Shown here piece after piece: positions 7,922 to 15,496 of a stretch of 64,000 bases of DNA; the stretch's first letter is position 1; the number at the start of each line of letters is the position of its first letter. Source of the stretch: SIG672 sp045605765 (GTDB lineage Bacteria > Bacillota > Clostridia > Oscillospirales > CAG-272). The DNA lies in contig JAZUQQ010000051.1 in assembly GCA_045605765.1 (NCBI GenBank), positions 62,001-126,000 on the forward strand. The letters are read 5' to 3'. Both the position numbers and the translations under genes were made by a program. A model generated the notes under the pieces. It worked only from the letters and a program-made list of their open reading frames with translations. It searched no databases and was not told the DNA's origin.

Positions 7922-8517
7922 CTAAAAGTAAATTCCTGGAAAATCTCGCGGACAGAATATCGACGCTTCCCGAGGAAGATATAAATAGATCGCTTGAATA
8001 TTATAGCGAGATGATAGATGATTTTGTAGAGGACGGACTGTCAGAGGAAGCTGCGATAGAACGTCTTGGTAATATGGACGAGATCGTTTTACAGATACTT
8101 TCGGAAATGTCGCTTGTAAGGATCGTAAAAGAAAAGGCGAAGCCGCCCAGAACGCTCAGGGCGTGGGAGATAGTTCTTATCGTGCTCGGCTCTCCGATAT
8201 GGCTGTCGCTTGCCGTTGCCGCATTTTCGGTAATTATTTCGCTTTACGCTATGCTTTTTTCACTTGCTTTCTCGCTCTGGGCGGTCTTTGCTTCGGTTGC
8301 CGCTTGTGCTCTTGCAGGTGTGTTGATAGGCTCTGTGTTTCTTTTATTTGACAGTGCTGTTACGGGAATTGCTATGATTGGCGCAGGAATTCTATGTACA
8401 GGGTTTGCTATTTTTATCTTTTACGCTTGCAAGGCGGCAACTAAGGGGACTTTACTGCTTATAAAGAATATAGCGTTCGGTATCAAAAAATGTTTTGTTA
8501 AAAAGGAAAAATCGTAA
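7918..8517 (+). CDS. HAAS/DUF1700 membrane protein
   Basis: 199 residues. The N-terminal 65 residues (KFLENLADRISTLPEEDINRSLEYYSEMIDDF ... EAAIERLGNMDEIVLQIL, broken here) match the HAAS domain, an alpha-helical signalling domain typically partnered with PadR regulators. Three to four transmembrane helices follow (about 85-110, 115-140, 145-170), with a basic C-terminus. In known systems the HAAS protein is thought to sense membrane state and transmit it to PadR or to DUF4097 partners; that role is inferred from context. Its start overlaps padR by four bases and its stop shares one base with the next ATG, so translation is probably coupled. Confidence 0.85.
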   Translation: MTKSKFLENLADRISTLPEEDINRSLEYYSEMIDDFVEDGLSEEAAIERLGNMDEIVLQILSEMSLVRIVKEKAKPPRTLRAWEIVLIVLGSPIWLSLAVAAFSVIISLYAMLFSLAFSLWAVFASVAACALAGVLIGSVFLLFDSAVTGIAMIGAGILCTGFAIFIFYACKAATKGTLLLIKNIAFGIKKCFVKKEKS

Positions 8518-9479
8518 TGAGTAAAAAAACAAAAATATGGCTTGTTATAGCGGCTTCTCTTGTTGCTATCGGTGGTATGATTTTTGGAGGTGCTATGTCA
8601 ATTCTTGAATGGGATTTTATAGGGTTATCAACGTCAAAGTACGAAACAAACAGTTATGAGATAGTCGAAGATTATACAAACGTATCGATAATAACAAAAA
8701 CCTCAGACATCGTCTTTTTGCCTTCTGACGGATCGGAAAGCTCGGTCGTTTGTTACGAGCAGAAAAATGTAAAGCATTCGGTATCGGTAGAGAACGGCAC
8801 GCTTGTTATCAAGGTAAATGACACAAGAAAATGGTACGAACATATAGGTATTAACTTTGGTACTCCGAAGATAACGGTCTGTCTGCCTAAGTCCGAGTAC
8901 GGCGAGCTTCTCATAAAAGACGATACAGGAAACATAGGTCTGCCGAAGGATTTTGAGTTTGAAAGCATTGATATAACGGTAAGTACGGGAAGGGTAAGCT
9001 TAGAAGCATCTGCTTCGGGCACTGTTAAAATAAAAGCGAGTACGGGAGATATTAGCGTTCGAAATGTATCGGCAGACGAGATAGATCTTTCAGTTACGAC
9101 GGGAAAGGTTTCCGTTTACAACGTGAACTGTGAGGGTAAAATCAATGTCGATGTGAGTACGGGCAAGGTCGATATGACGGACGTTGCTTGTGAAAATCTC
9201 GTGTCGGACGGAAGCACTGGCGGTGTTTCATTAAAGAACGTTATTGCTTCGAAAAAGTTTTCTGTCGAGAGAAGCACGGGGGATATTAAGCTTGAAAAGT
9301 GTGACGCTGCCGAGATATTCATAGAAACGGATACCGGTGACGTTAAAGGCAGTCTGCTTTCTGAAAAGATGTTTGTGGCAAAGAGCGATACCGGAAAGGT
9401 AAAGGTTCCCAAAACGTCGGGCGGCGGCAGATGCGAGATAGAAACCGACACGGGAAATATAAATATCACGCTTGAATAA
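8517..9479 (+). CDS. DUF4097-type beta-strand repeat membrane protein
   Basis: 320 residues: an N-terminal transmembrane helix (about 7-28), then an exported domain built from short repeating strands of the form (V/I)xxSTGxVxxxxxx, about ten times, such as STGRVSLEAS, STGDISVRNV, TTGKVSVYNV, STGKVDMTDV and DTGDVKGSLL. This is the DUF4097 right-handed beta-solenoid, found in envelope-stress proteins such as the LiaX/YvlB type. Known members bind antimicrobial peptides or modulate stress kinases, but no ligand can be assigned here. As last gene of the PadR-HAAS operon it is likely the output or sensor part. Confidence 0.85.
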   Translation: MSKKTKIWLVIAASLVAIGGMIFGGAMSILEWDFIGLSTSKYETNSYEIVEDYTNVSIITKTSDIVFLPSDGSESSVVCYEQKNVKHSVSVENGTLVIKVNDTRKWYEHIGINFGTPKITVCLPKSEYGELLIKDDTGNIGLPKDFEFESIDITVSTGRVSLEASASGTVKIKASTGDISVRNVSADEIDLSVTTGKVSVYNVNCEGKINVDVSTGKVDMTDVACENLVSDGSTGGVSLKNVIASKKFSVERSTGDIKLEKCDAAEIFIETDTGDVKGSLLSEKMFVAKSDTGKVKVPKTSGGGRCEIETDTGNINITLE

Positions 9480-9483
9480 AACC

Positions 9484-9515
9484 AAAAAGCAGAACTCGTG
9501 TGAGTTCTGCTTTTT
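9484..9515. terminator. Bidirectional terminator
   Basis: AAAAAGCAGAACTC and GAGTTCTGCTTTTT pair around GTGT, with T-runs on both strands. It lies between the DUF4097 gene (+) and the YD-repeat lipoprotein (-). Confidence 0.9.
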
Positions 9516-11055
9516 ATATCTTATTTCCTTTTTCGTCGTATCTTATAACCGACGTTGTCTTGCCGCGACTGTTATAGAGTGTCACTTTTCTAAGTACGCC
9601 GTTTGCATCGTATTCTCTGACGCGACTGATCTTGCCCGAGGAGTAGAAGTTTTCTTTGCGCAGAGTATCGTTTTCGTCATATTCACTGACAAGTATTACA
9701 CATTTGTCCAAATAGAGCGTTTCCTTTGATCTTGCTCCGTTTTTGTATTCGAGCTTTTGATAAAGCTGCTCTTTGATGTAAACGTATTTTACACCCGATA
9801 CGATATTGCCTTCCGATCCGTAGGTGATTGTAGTGCCGTTTGGCTCGTAAACGGTATAGCTGAGCAGACTGCCGAGCTCGTCGTATCTGTATAGAGTGCG
9901 GCTTTTTACGCTCGCACCTGAGCCGTACTGTATATCACTCGTTTTATTTCCGAGTGCATCATAGCTTATAGAGTATGATATGTTCACGCCGTCCTCAAAG
10001 AAGCTTTCGGCGCGAACCTTTCCTTCGAGATACTCGTATCTTATAAGTGTTCCACTTGCCTGATGAAGGTATCTTATACCTTCAATGATATTATAATTTC
10101 CGTCGTAAACGAGTGTCGTTCGGTCTGTGTTGAAGGTCGTATATTTCAGTCGAATTCCATCCTCGTCAAATTCTTCGATGGAAGAAAAACATCCATCAGT
10201 ATCGTATTTTTCGATTCTTTTTATCTGTGCGTTTTCGCCGTACTCATAAACGAGCGAAGGTCTTCCGTTTTCAAAGTAATTTGTGAGCTTACACTTAGTT
10301 CCGTCTTTACGGTACTCGCATATTGAAGAAATATTTTGAAGAGAATCATAATAAATTTCACGAAGCTTCGTTTGATTTTCTGAGTACTCATAAAGCGTAT
10401 AGCCTGTGAGTTCTCCGCTCTTGCCGTAACTTGTGCTTTTTACAGTGTTGCCCTTTTGATTGTATTCAACCTCGCAAAACAGGCTTCCGTCATCACTGTA
10501 ATATAGGTCTTTAAGCGGTTTTCCATTAGCATCATAAGTAAACTCAACTATTTCGCTGAGTAAATAATTGTTTCCGTCTTTTTGGTAGATATGTGTCTTA
10601 ACGGCAACACCGTCTTTATCGTATTCGCAGATTCCTTTGACGTCTCCCGATTCCGAGTAAAAGGTCTCTTTTAGGGTTATTCCGTTTTCGTGATACTGAT
10701 AGGTTATCCACTCAGTTATATTGCTGTGGGTATCGTAGTATGTGACCTTTTCGGTTAATGCGCCGTGAGCTTTGTATTCGACAAAATGTCCGTAAGCAGT
10801 ATATTCGGTATATCTGATATAGTCGCCGTTTTCGTCGTACTCGCGGATCCATAAAATTTTTCCGTTTTCATACTTCACTATCTTTTCAAGGCTTCCATTT
10901 TCACGGTGGAATATATTTTCTCCGTTGTATAGAGGCTCGCCTTGCGCTTCTGTGTTTTGTCCGACATCATTGGTGGCATCGGAGTCGCTATTACACCCAA
11001 AAAGACAGAGAGCGAGTAGTAGTGCGACAAGCAATACGATCAATATTTTTTTCAT
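9514..11055 (-). CDS. YD/YwqK-like repeat lipoprotein
   Basis: 513-residue exported lipoprotein: lipobox LFGC with Cys21, then an array of about 20 repeats of 20-24 residues with the pattern (Y/F)DxxGxxxxxxxYxxxGxxxxxxxY, for example YDANGKPLKDLYYSDDGSLF and YDELGSLLSYTVYEPNG. This resembles the YD repeats of RHS/YwqK-type proteins, which build beta-sheet wraps. No toxin or protease domain is attached, so it is not a complete RHS toxin. It belongs to the same repeat class as the 762-residue lipoprotein at 45094-47382 and may be a surface scaffold. Its promoter overlaps the end of the upstream cysteine desulfurase gene. Confidence 0.75.
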   Translation of the reverse strand: MKKILIVLLVALLLALCLFGCNSDSDATNDVGQNTEAQGEPLYNGENIFHRENGSLEKIVKYENGKILWIREYDENGDYIRYTEYTAYGHFVEYKAHGALTEKVTYYDTHSNITEWITYQYHENGITLKETFYSESGDVKGICEYDKDGVAVKTHIYQKDGNNYLLSEIVEFTYDANGKPLKDLYYSDDGSLFCEVEYNQKGNTVKSTSYGKSGELTGYTLYEYSENQTKLREIYYDSLQNISSICEYRKDGTKCKLTNYFENGRPSLVYEYGENAQIKRIEKYDTDGCFSSIEEFDEDGIRLKYTTFNTDRTTLVYDGNYNIIEGIRYLHQASGTLIRYEYLEGKVRAESFFEDGVNISYSISYDALGNKTSDIQYGSGASVKSRTLYRYDELGSLLSYTVYEPNGTTITYGSEGNIVSGVKYVYIKEQLYQKLEYKNGARSKETLYLDKCVILVSEYDENDTLRKENFYSSGKISRVREYDANGVLRKVTLYNSRGKTTSVIRYDEKGNKI

Positions 11056-11079
11056 TTTACCGTTCTCTTTGATTTTTTT

Positions 11080-11108
11080 AGTATATACAAGAGGTGTAGA
11101 ACTGTCAG
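11080..11108 (-). promoter_or_regulatory. Promoter of YD-repeat lipoprotein
   Basis: CTGACA, 17 bases, TATACT on the minus strand, starting inside the last bases of the cysteine desulfurase gene. Confidence 0.65.
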
Positions 11109-12268
11109 GGAATCCTTACGAGCTTGTCAAGCGCTTCCCAAAGCACTTTTACCGAGATACGTATATCATTTTCGCTGAGAGTGTCCGAAAGGCTTACTCT
11201 AAGCGTACAGTCGGTGTCGGTATCACTCAGCCCGTAAGCCGAGAGGACATAGCTCTTGTGACGTCCGTTAGAGGCGCACGCAGAGCCGCTTGATACGTAG
11301 ATCCCTTTGCCTGAAAGAAAGTGCAGAGCAGTCTCACTCTTTATTCTGGGAAGGGTGATACTGATTATATGCGGTGCGTGATTTTCAGGACGGTTGACCT
11401 TTATCTCACTCGGCAGGAGTGAGATAAAAAGCTCGGAGAGCTCAGTGGTTTTTTGAATGAACGAGGACAGCTTTTCCTTATTGTGCTGCGCCGCCGCGCC
11501 GAGCGCCGAGATGCCCATTACGTTCTCGGTCCCTGATCGGAAATTTGACTCCTGACCGCCTCCGAGAATTATCGGAACAATCTTTTTTGCTTTTATTATA
11601 TCTCCCGATACGATAAGCGCGCCGACACCTTTCGGGGCATTTATTTTATGTCCGCTGACAGTTATAAGATCTGCTTTGAGTGAGCGGAAATTTACGTTCG
11701 TTTTAAGAAAAGCTTGTACCGCGTCGGTATGTGTTACCGTGCTTGGGTTTATACACTTTACCGTGTCGAATGCGCCCTTTACGTCGTATAACGCGCCCGT
11801 TTCATTGTTTGCGCTCATTATGGATACAAGAATGGTGCGCTCGCACACGAGTGAAGCAAGCAGGGAACGGTCGATCTTTCCGCCTGTCGTAGGCAGCTTT
11901 ACGACCTCTGCGAGACCTTGTGCAGATAGACTTTCAAGGGGTTCTAGCAGAGATGGGTGTTCGCTGTCGGTAGTTATTATCTGAGGCAGAAATTTGAAAT
12001 TTTTAGCCCTTATCACTCCGAAAATTGCAAGATTGTTTGCTTCTGTGCCGCCTGAGGTGAATATCACCTTTCTCGTGCGGTCTGCCGACAGACCGAGAGA
12101 GGAGAGAAGCTGCGTTCTTGCCGTGTCTATGAGTTTGTGCGCTTCAAGACCCGCCGCGTGAAGCGATGAGGGATTGGCGTAAGTTTGGATAGCGCGGTCT
12201 ATTGCTTCTTTGGCAGACGCACAAAGAGGAGTTGTTGCGCTGTTATCAAGATAAATTTCACGTTCCAA
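11105..12268 (-). CDS. Cysteine desulfurase (NifS/IscS-like)
   Basis: PLP enzyme of aminotransferase class V that takes sulfur from cysteine for Fe-S cluster or thio-cofactor assembly. 387 residues. Visible are YLDNSATTP at the N-terminus, TSGGTEANN (PLP phosphate), SEHPS with His104, the PLP lysine Lys208 in SGHKINAPKG, and the persulfide Cys331 in VSSGSACAS. The short active-site loop suggests a group I enzyme that hands sulfur to a scaffold, but no IscU or ThiI gene follows, so the partner is elsewhere. The start is TTG, with AAAGGA upstream. It stands alone between two lipoprotein genes. Confidence 0.93.
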   Translation of the reverse strand: MEREIYLDNSATTPLCASAKEAIDRAIQTYANPSSLHAAGLEAHKLIDTARTQLLSSLGLSADRTRKVIFTSGGTEANNLAIFGVIRAKNFKFLPQIITTDSEHPSLLEPLESLSAQGLAEVVKLPTTGGKIDRSLLASLVCERTILVSIMSANNETGALYDVKGAFDTVKCINPSTVTHTDAVQAFLKTNVNFRSLKADLITVSGHKINAPKGVGALIVSGDIIKAKKIVPIILGGGQESNFRSGTENVMGISALGAAAQHNKEKLSSFIQKTTELSELFISLLPSEIKVNRPENHAPHIISITLPRIKSETALHFLSGKGIYVSSGSACASNGRHKSYVLSAYGLSDTDTDCTLRVSLSDTLSENDIRISVKVLWEALDKLVRIP

Positions 12269-12310
12269 AGCGAAAAAATCCTTTCGTTATCGTATGGGCT
12301 GAAGTTATGA

Positions 12311-12886
12311 TTACTTAAATTCCATATAATCAATCATAAAACCGACTTCTTCCTTGTGTACCGAATAAAGGTCGGGTGTAGAGGTATAGGTAAAAATATA
12401 GAAAATACTGTCTCGCTTGATTATTACCTGCATATAGGAAAAATCACTTCCTGCGACCTTTCCGCTGTACTCGTATTTCTTTGCCGCGTAGTTTTTACCG
12501 ATGATAATATCTTCGCCGTCGTTTGTCAGGTTGAAGCTCGTTTTGCTTTCTCCGTTTTCGCTGTCGATGATCTTATCAAAAATTCTGGTTTCAAATTCAC
12601 CCTTGTAATAAGCCCAAAAGCTGTCGATCGAGTCATACTTGCTTCGACCGTCCTCGAAGCCTATCATAGTTATGTTGCTGGGGTCGCTTTCCGAGGCACG
12701 TGCGGATGCCATAAGGTCGTTCTCGTCCGTATTAACTGTCCAGTCGTCGGGAACGTAGAGATAAAAGTCAGCGGTTTTGCTTGATGCGTTTTTCATTCCC
12801 AAAGGAGCCTCACCTTCTTGGCGCGAGCAGGCGGCGATTGCGAAAATAGAAATCAGTATTAATGCAAGACATAAAATTCTTTTCAT
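12311..12886 (-). CDS. PsbP/DcrB-like lipoprotein
   Basis: 191-residue exported lipoprotein: signal peptide with lipobox IAAC (Cys20), then a compact alpha/beta domain. The opening strand FYLYVPDDWTV, the following NITMIGFEDG, and the late YMQVIIKRDSIFYIFTYTS with a closing helix VGFMIDYMEFK are typical of PsbP-related surface lipoproteins of Clostridia. These bind small ligands or support envelope complexes, but no function is assigned to this subgroup. It is monocistronic with its own promoter 62-90 bases upstream and lies downstream of no obvious partner. Confidence 0.65.
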   Translation of the reverse strand: MKRILCLALILISIFAIAACSRQEGEAPLGMKNASSKTADFYLYVPDDWTVNTDENDLMASARASESDPSNITMIGFEDGRSKYDSIDSFWAYYKGEFETRIFDKIIDSENGESKTSFNLTNDGEDIIIGKNYAAKKYEYSGKVAGSDFSYMQVIIKRDSIFYIFTYTSTPDLYSVHKEEVGFMIDYMEFK

Positions 12887-12947
12887 TTGGATTGTCCTTT
12901 CGTATTAAAGAGCAAAATGCTCGAATTATAAAAACACTTTAATAATT

Positions 12948-12976
12948 ATTTTACCACATAAGTGTGTCAAAATCAA
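12948..12976 (-). promoter_or_regulatory. Promoter of PsbP-like lipoprotein
   Basis: TTGATT, 17 bases, TAAAAT on the minus strand. The 260-base gap 12887-13146 holds only this promoter and the divergent amino-sugar operon promoter. Confidence 0.6.
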
Positions 12977-13065
12977 GTATACACGAGAAAAATACTTTAC
13001 AAAAGGCGAATTTGGCGTTTTTATGGGTTTGAGAGTATAATATTATATATTTTATTACAAATTTA

Positions 13066-13094
13066 TTGACAAATGCGTACAAATGCACTATAAT
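13066..13094 (+). promoter_or_regulatory. Promoter of glmM-glmS operon
   Basis: Perfect consensus TTGACA, 17 bases, TATAAT, 53 bases before the ATG at 13147. It should drive the beta-helix gene, glmM and the glmS ribozyme transcript. Confidence 0.85.
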
Positions 13095-13146
13095 GAATAA
13101 TAGCTAATTGTGGTTGCATATCGATTACGGAAAGTGGGGTGAATAT

Positions 13147-13845
13147 ATGGATAATGGAAAAAATGCGGTTAACTGTCCGAAAACTGCCGAGCTTATAGAT
13201 TTCGGGCATACTCTGGCGTCTGAAATGCTTTCACAGTGTGAGTATCCGTGGGAAGCTCTTCCGAAAATAGGCGACTGCATAAAGATGCTTATAGACAGGC
13301 TCGATAAGGACAAATATATCTGCATTTCGGATAATGTATTGGTGGCAAAGAGTGCAATTATTGCTCCGAGTGCACTGATCTGCGGACCGACTATAATCGG
13401 TGAAAATGCTGAAATAAGACACTGTGCTTACATACGCGGAAACGTTCTCGTTGGAGACGGCGCGGTAGTGGGAAATTCCTGCGAGCTTAAAAATGCAATT
13501 ATATCTGACGGCGTACAGGTCCCCCACTATAACTACGTTGGTGACTCGATACTCGGTTACAAAACTCATATGGGCGCAGGCGCGGTAGCTTCGAATTTCC
13601 GTCTTGACAAAAAGAATATAAACGTCGGGAACGGAGAAGATAAAATATCGACAGGACTTCGCAAGATGGGCGTAATTCTCGGTGACTACTCGGAGGTCGG
13701 CTGTAACAGCGTGCTTTATCCGGGTACGGTGATTGGCAGAAGATGCCTTGTGTATCCGCTGACCAGCGTGCGCGGGATCGTATCTCACGACAGTATAGTA
13801 AAATCCGACGGCAAAACGATATGTCGAACACCTGAAAAGAACTGA
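13147..13845 (+). CDS. Left-handed beta-helix (GlmU-like) protein
   Basis: 232 residues. After an N-terminal helical section (about 1-70) comes a hexapeptide-repeat left-handed beta-helix: KSAIIAPSALICGPTIIG, AEIRHCAYIRGNVLVGDGA and further turns ending VGCNSVLYPGTVIGRR. This is the fold of GlmU acetyltransferase domains and bacterial UDP-sugar pyrophosphorylase-like proteins. HYNYVGDSILG with GAGAVASNFRLDKK resembles the acetyl-CoA/GlcN-1-P site of GlmU. Beside glmM and glmS it probably performs or assists the acetyl/uridyl transfer step to UDP-GlcNAc, but there is no nucleotidyltransferase domain. ATG 13147 follows AGTGGGGTGA. Confidence 0.75.
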   Translation: MDNGKNAVNCPKTAELIDFGHTLASEMLSQCEYPWEALPKIGDCIKMLIDRLDKDKYICISDNVLVAKSAIIAPSALICGPTIIGENAEIRHCAYIRGNVLVGDGAVVGNSCELKNAIISDGVQVPHYNYVGDSILGYKTHMGAGAVASNFRLDKKNINVGNGEDKISTGLRKMGVILGDYSEVGCNSVLYPGTVIGRRCLVYPLTSVRGIVSHDSIVKSDGKTICRTPEKN

Positions 13846-13862
13846 AAGGAAGTAGCTTTAAA

Positions 13863-15230
13863 ATGGGAAAATATTTCGGAACCGACGGTTTTAGAGGAGA
13901 AGCTAACGTAAATCTTAATGCAGACCACGCCTATAAGATAGGCAGATTTCTCGGCAGATATTTCGGGAAAGACGGACACAAGTGCCGTGTGGTAGTGGGA
14001 AAGGATCCCAGACGTTCGAGCTATATGTTCGAGTATGCAATCGTTGCAGGACTTACTGCGTCTGGCGCAGACGCGTATATGCTTCACGTCGTTACGACTC
14101 CCGGTGTTTCGTATGTGACGAGAGTTGACGAGTTTGACTGCGGTGTTATGATATCGGCAAGCCACAATCCGTACAGTGATAACGGTATTAAGCTTATAAA
14201 CAGACGCGGGGAGAAGATGGAGGACGAGGTTATCGACCTTCTCGAAGCGTATCTCGACGGTGACGCGGGAGATCTCGGAGAAAACGGCGAGCTGCCCTTT
14301 GCTACCGGAACGTCGATAGGAAGAATAGTTGACTATATGGCAGGAAGAAACCGCTACGTCGGGTATCTTATCTCGCTTGCATCACATTCCTACCGAAACG
14401 TAAACGTCGGACTTGACTGCGCTAACGGAAGCTCGTGGATGATAGCCAAGAACGTGTTCGAAGCTCTCGGAGCAAGAACCTTTGTTATCAATGCAGAGCC
14501 TACCGGAGTAAATATCAACGTAAACGCCGGTTCAACACATATTGACGTTCTCAGAAACGTGGTAGTCGAAAACAGACTTGATATTGGATTTGCCTTTGAT
14601 GGTGATGCAGACCGTTGTATTGCAGTTGACGAAAAGGGTAACGTTATAACGGGTGACCACATACTCTACATTCTCGGAAAAAGCTTCGCAAGCGAAGGCA
14701 AGCTGAGCGGCAATACGGTCGTAACTACCATAATGTCAAATCTCGGACTTTACAAGGCATTCGACAAGCTTGGAATAGCATACGAGCAGACGGCAGTCGG
14801 AGACAAGTACGTTTACGAACGAATGCTTGAAAAGTCTTACAGACTTGGCGGGGAGCAGAGTGGACATATCATAATGAGCAAGTATGCTACTACTGGCGAC
14901 GGTATTTTGACCTCGATTATGATTATGGAGACCTTGATGGAAAGCAAGATGCCCGCAAGCAAGCTGTCTGAGGGATTTACCGTATATCCTCAGGTACTCA
15001 AAAACATCAGAGTTACCGACCTCGAAGCGGCGGTGAACGACAGTGCGGTCAAAGAGAAGATCTCCGACGTGGAGAAGCGTCTTGGAGACGGTGGCAGAGT
15101 TCTCGTGCGCAAAAGCGGAACCGAGCCTCTTATCAGGATAATGGTAGAGGCGGGAAGCGAAGATGAGTGTAACGCTTTTGTAGATGAGATCATTGAAACT
15201 ATTATGTCGAGGGGTTACGGACTGTCATAA
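13863..15230 (+). CDS. glmM: Phosphoglucosamine mutase
   Basis: Interconverts glucosamine-6-P and glucosamine-1-P for peptidoglycan precursors. 455 residues, four-domain phosphohexomutase. Visible are the N-terminal KYFGTDGFRGEAN, the phosphoserine loop ISASHNPYSDNGIK (Ser100), the magnesium loop DGDADRC, the sugar loop GGEQSGHI and the phosphate-binding RKSGTEPLIRIMVEA near the C-terminus. All catalytic parts are present. Start ATG 13863 follows AAAGGAAG. It is the middle gene of the amino-sugar operon, 17 bases after the beta-helix gene. Confidence 0.97.
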   Translation: MGKYFGTDGFRGEANVNLNADHAYKIGRFLGRYFGKDGHKCRVVVGKDPRRSSYMFEYAIVAGLTASGADAYMLHVVTTPGVSYVTRVDEFDCGVMISASHNPYSDNGIKLINRRGEKMEDEVIDLLEAYLDGDAGDLGENGELPFATGTSIGRIVDYMAGRNRYVGYLISLASHSYRNVNVGLDCANGSSWMIAKNVFEALGARTFVINAEPTGVNINVNAGSTHIDVLRNVVVENRLDIGFAFDGDADRCIAVDEKGNVITGDHILYILGKSFASEGKLSGNTVVTTIMSNLGLYKAFDKLGIAYEQTAVGDKYVYERMLEKSYRLGGEQSGHIIMSKYATTGDGILTSIMIMETLMESKMPASKLSEGFTVYPQVLKNIRVTDLEAAVNDSAVKEKISDVEKRLGDGGRVLVRKSGTEPLIRIMVEAGSEDECNAFVDEIIETIMSRGYGLS

Positions 15231-15256
15231 AATGTGACTTTCCCAAGAACTCCGAG

Positions 15257-15420
15257 GCAAGCGCCAGACCGCAGGATTGCGGTTAACGAGGTGGAAGAAG
15301 AATCGAGTTTTCGGCGGGTGTCTTCCCGTGCATTTCCGGCGCGAACGCAGATAACAAAAACGCGGGCAACCGCGTAACAAAAGCTCTGTGACGGAAAACG
15401 TGATCATATTTTACTTTTAT
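15257..15420 (+). ncRNA. glmS ribozyme (GlcN6P-responsive)
   Basis: Self-cleaving riboswitch in the 5' leader of glmS. Recognisable parts: the cleavage site A/G before GCGCCAGA (between 15260 and 15261), hairpin ACCGCA/TGCGGT, core strand TTAACGAGGTGG, TCGAG-TTTTCGGCGGGTG with GGCG pairing back to GCGCC, and the long-range pair GGAAGA/TCTTCC. These match the conserved core of known Bacillus and Thermoanaerobacter examples by eye. Bound glucosamine-6-phosphate acts as cofactor for cleavage, leading to mRNA decay and lower GlmS. The 3' limit through P4 is approximate. It fills most of the 266-base glmM-glmS gap. Confidence 0.92.
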
Positions 15421-15496
15421 AAAAACGAAAGGAAAACGTACTGTTTACCGCCCGTTTCATAAAGCGGTAAGAAACAATACGAAGATACTTAAATAA

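Noticed and set aside
13231..13788. A 185-codon antisense frame opposite the beta-helix gene
   Set aside because: The plus-strand gene has hexapeptide repeats, a good ribosome binding site and operon context; the antisense frame has none of these.
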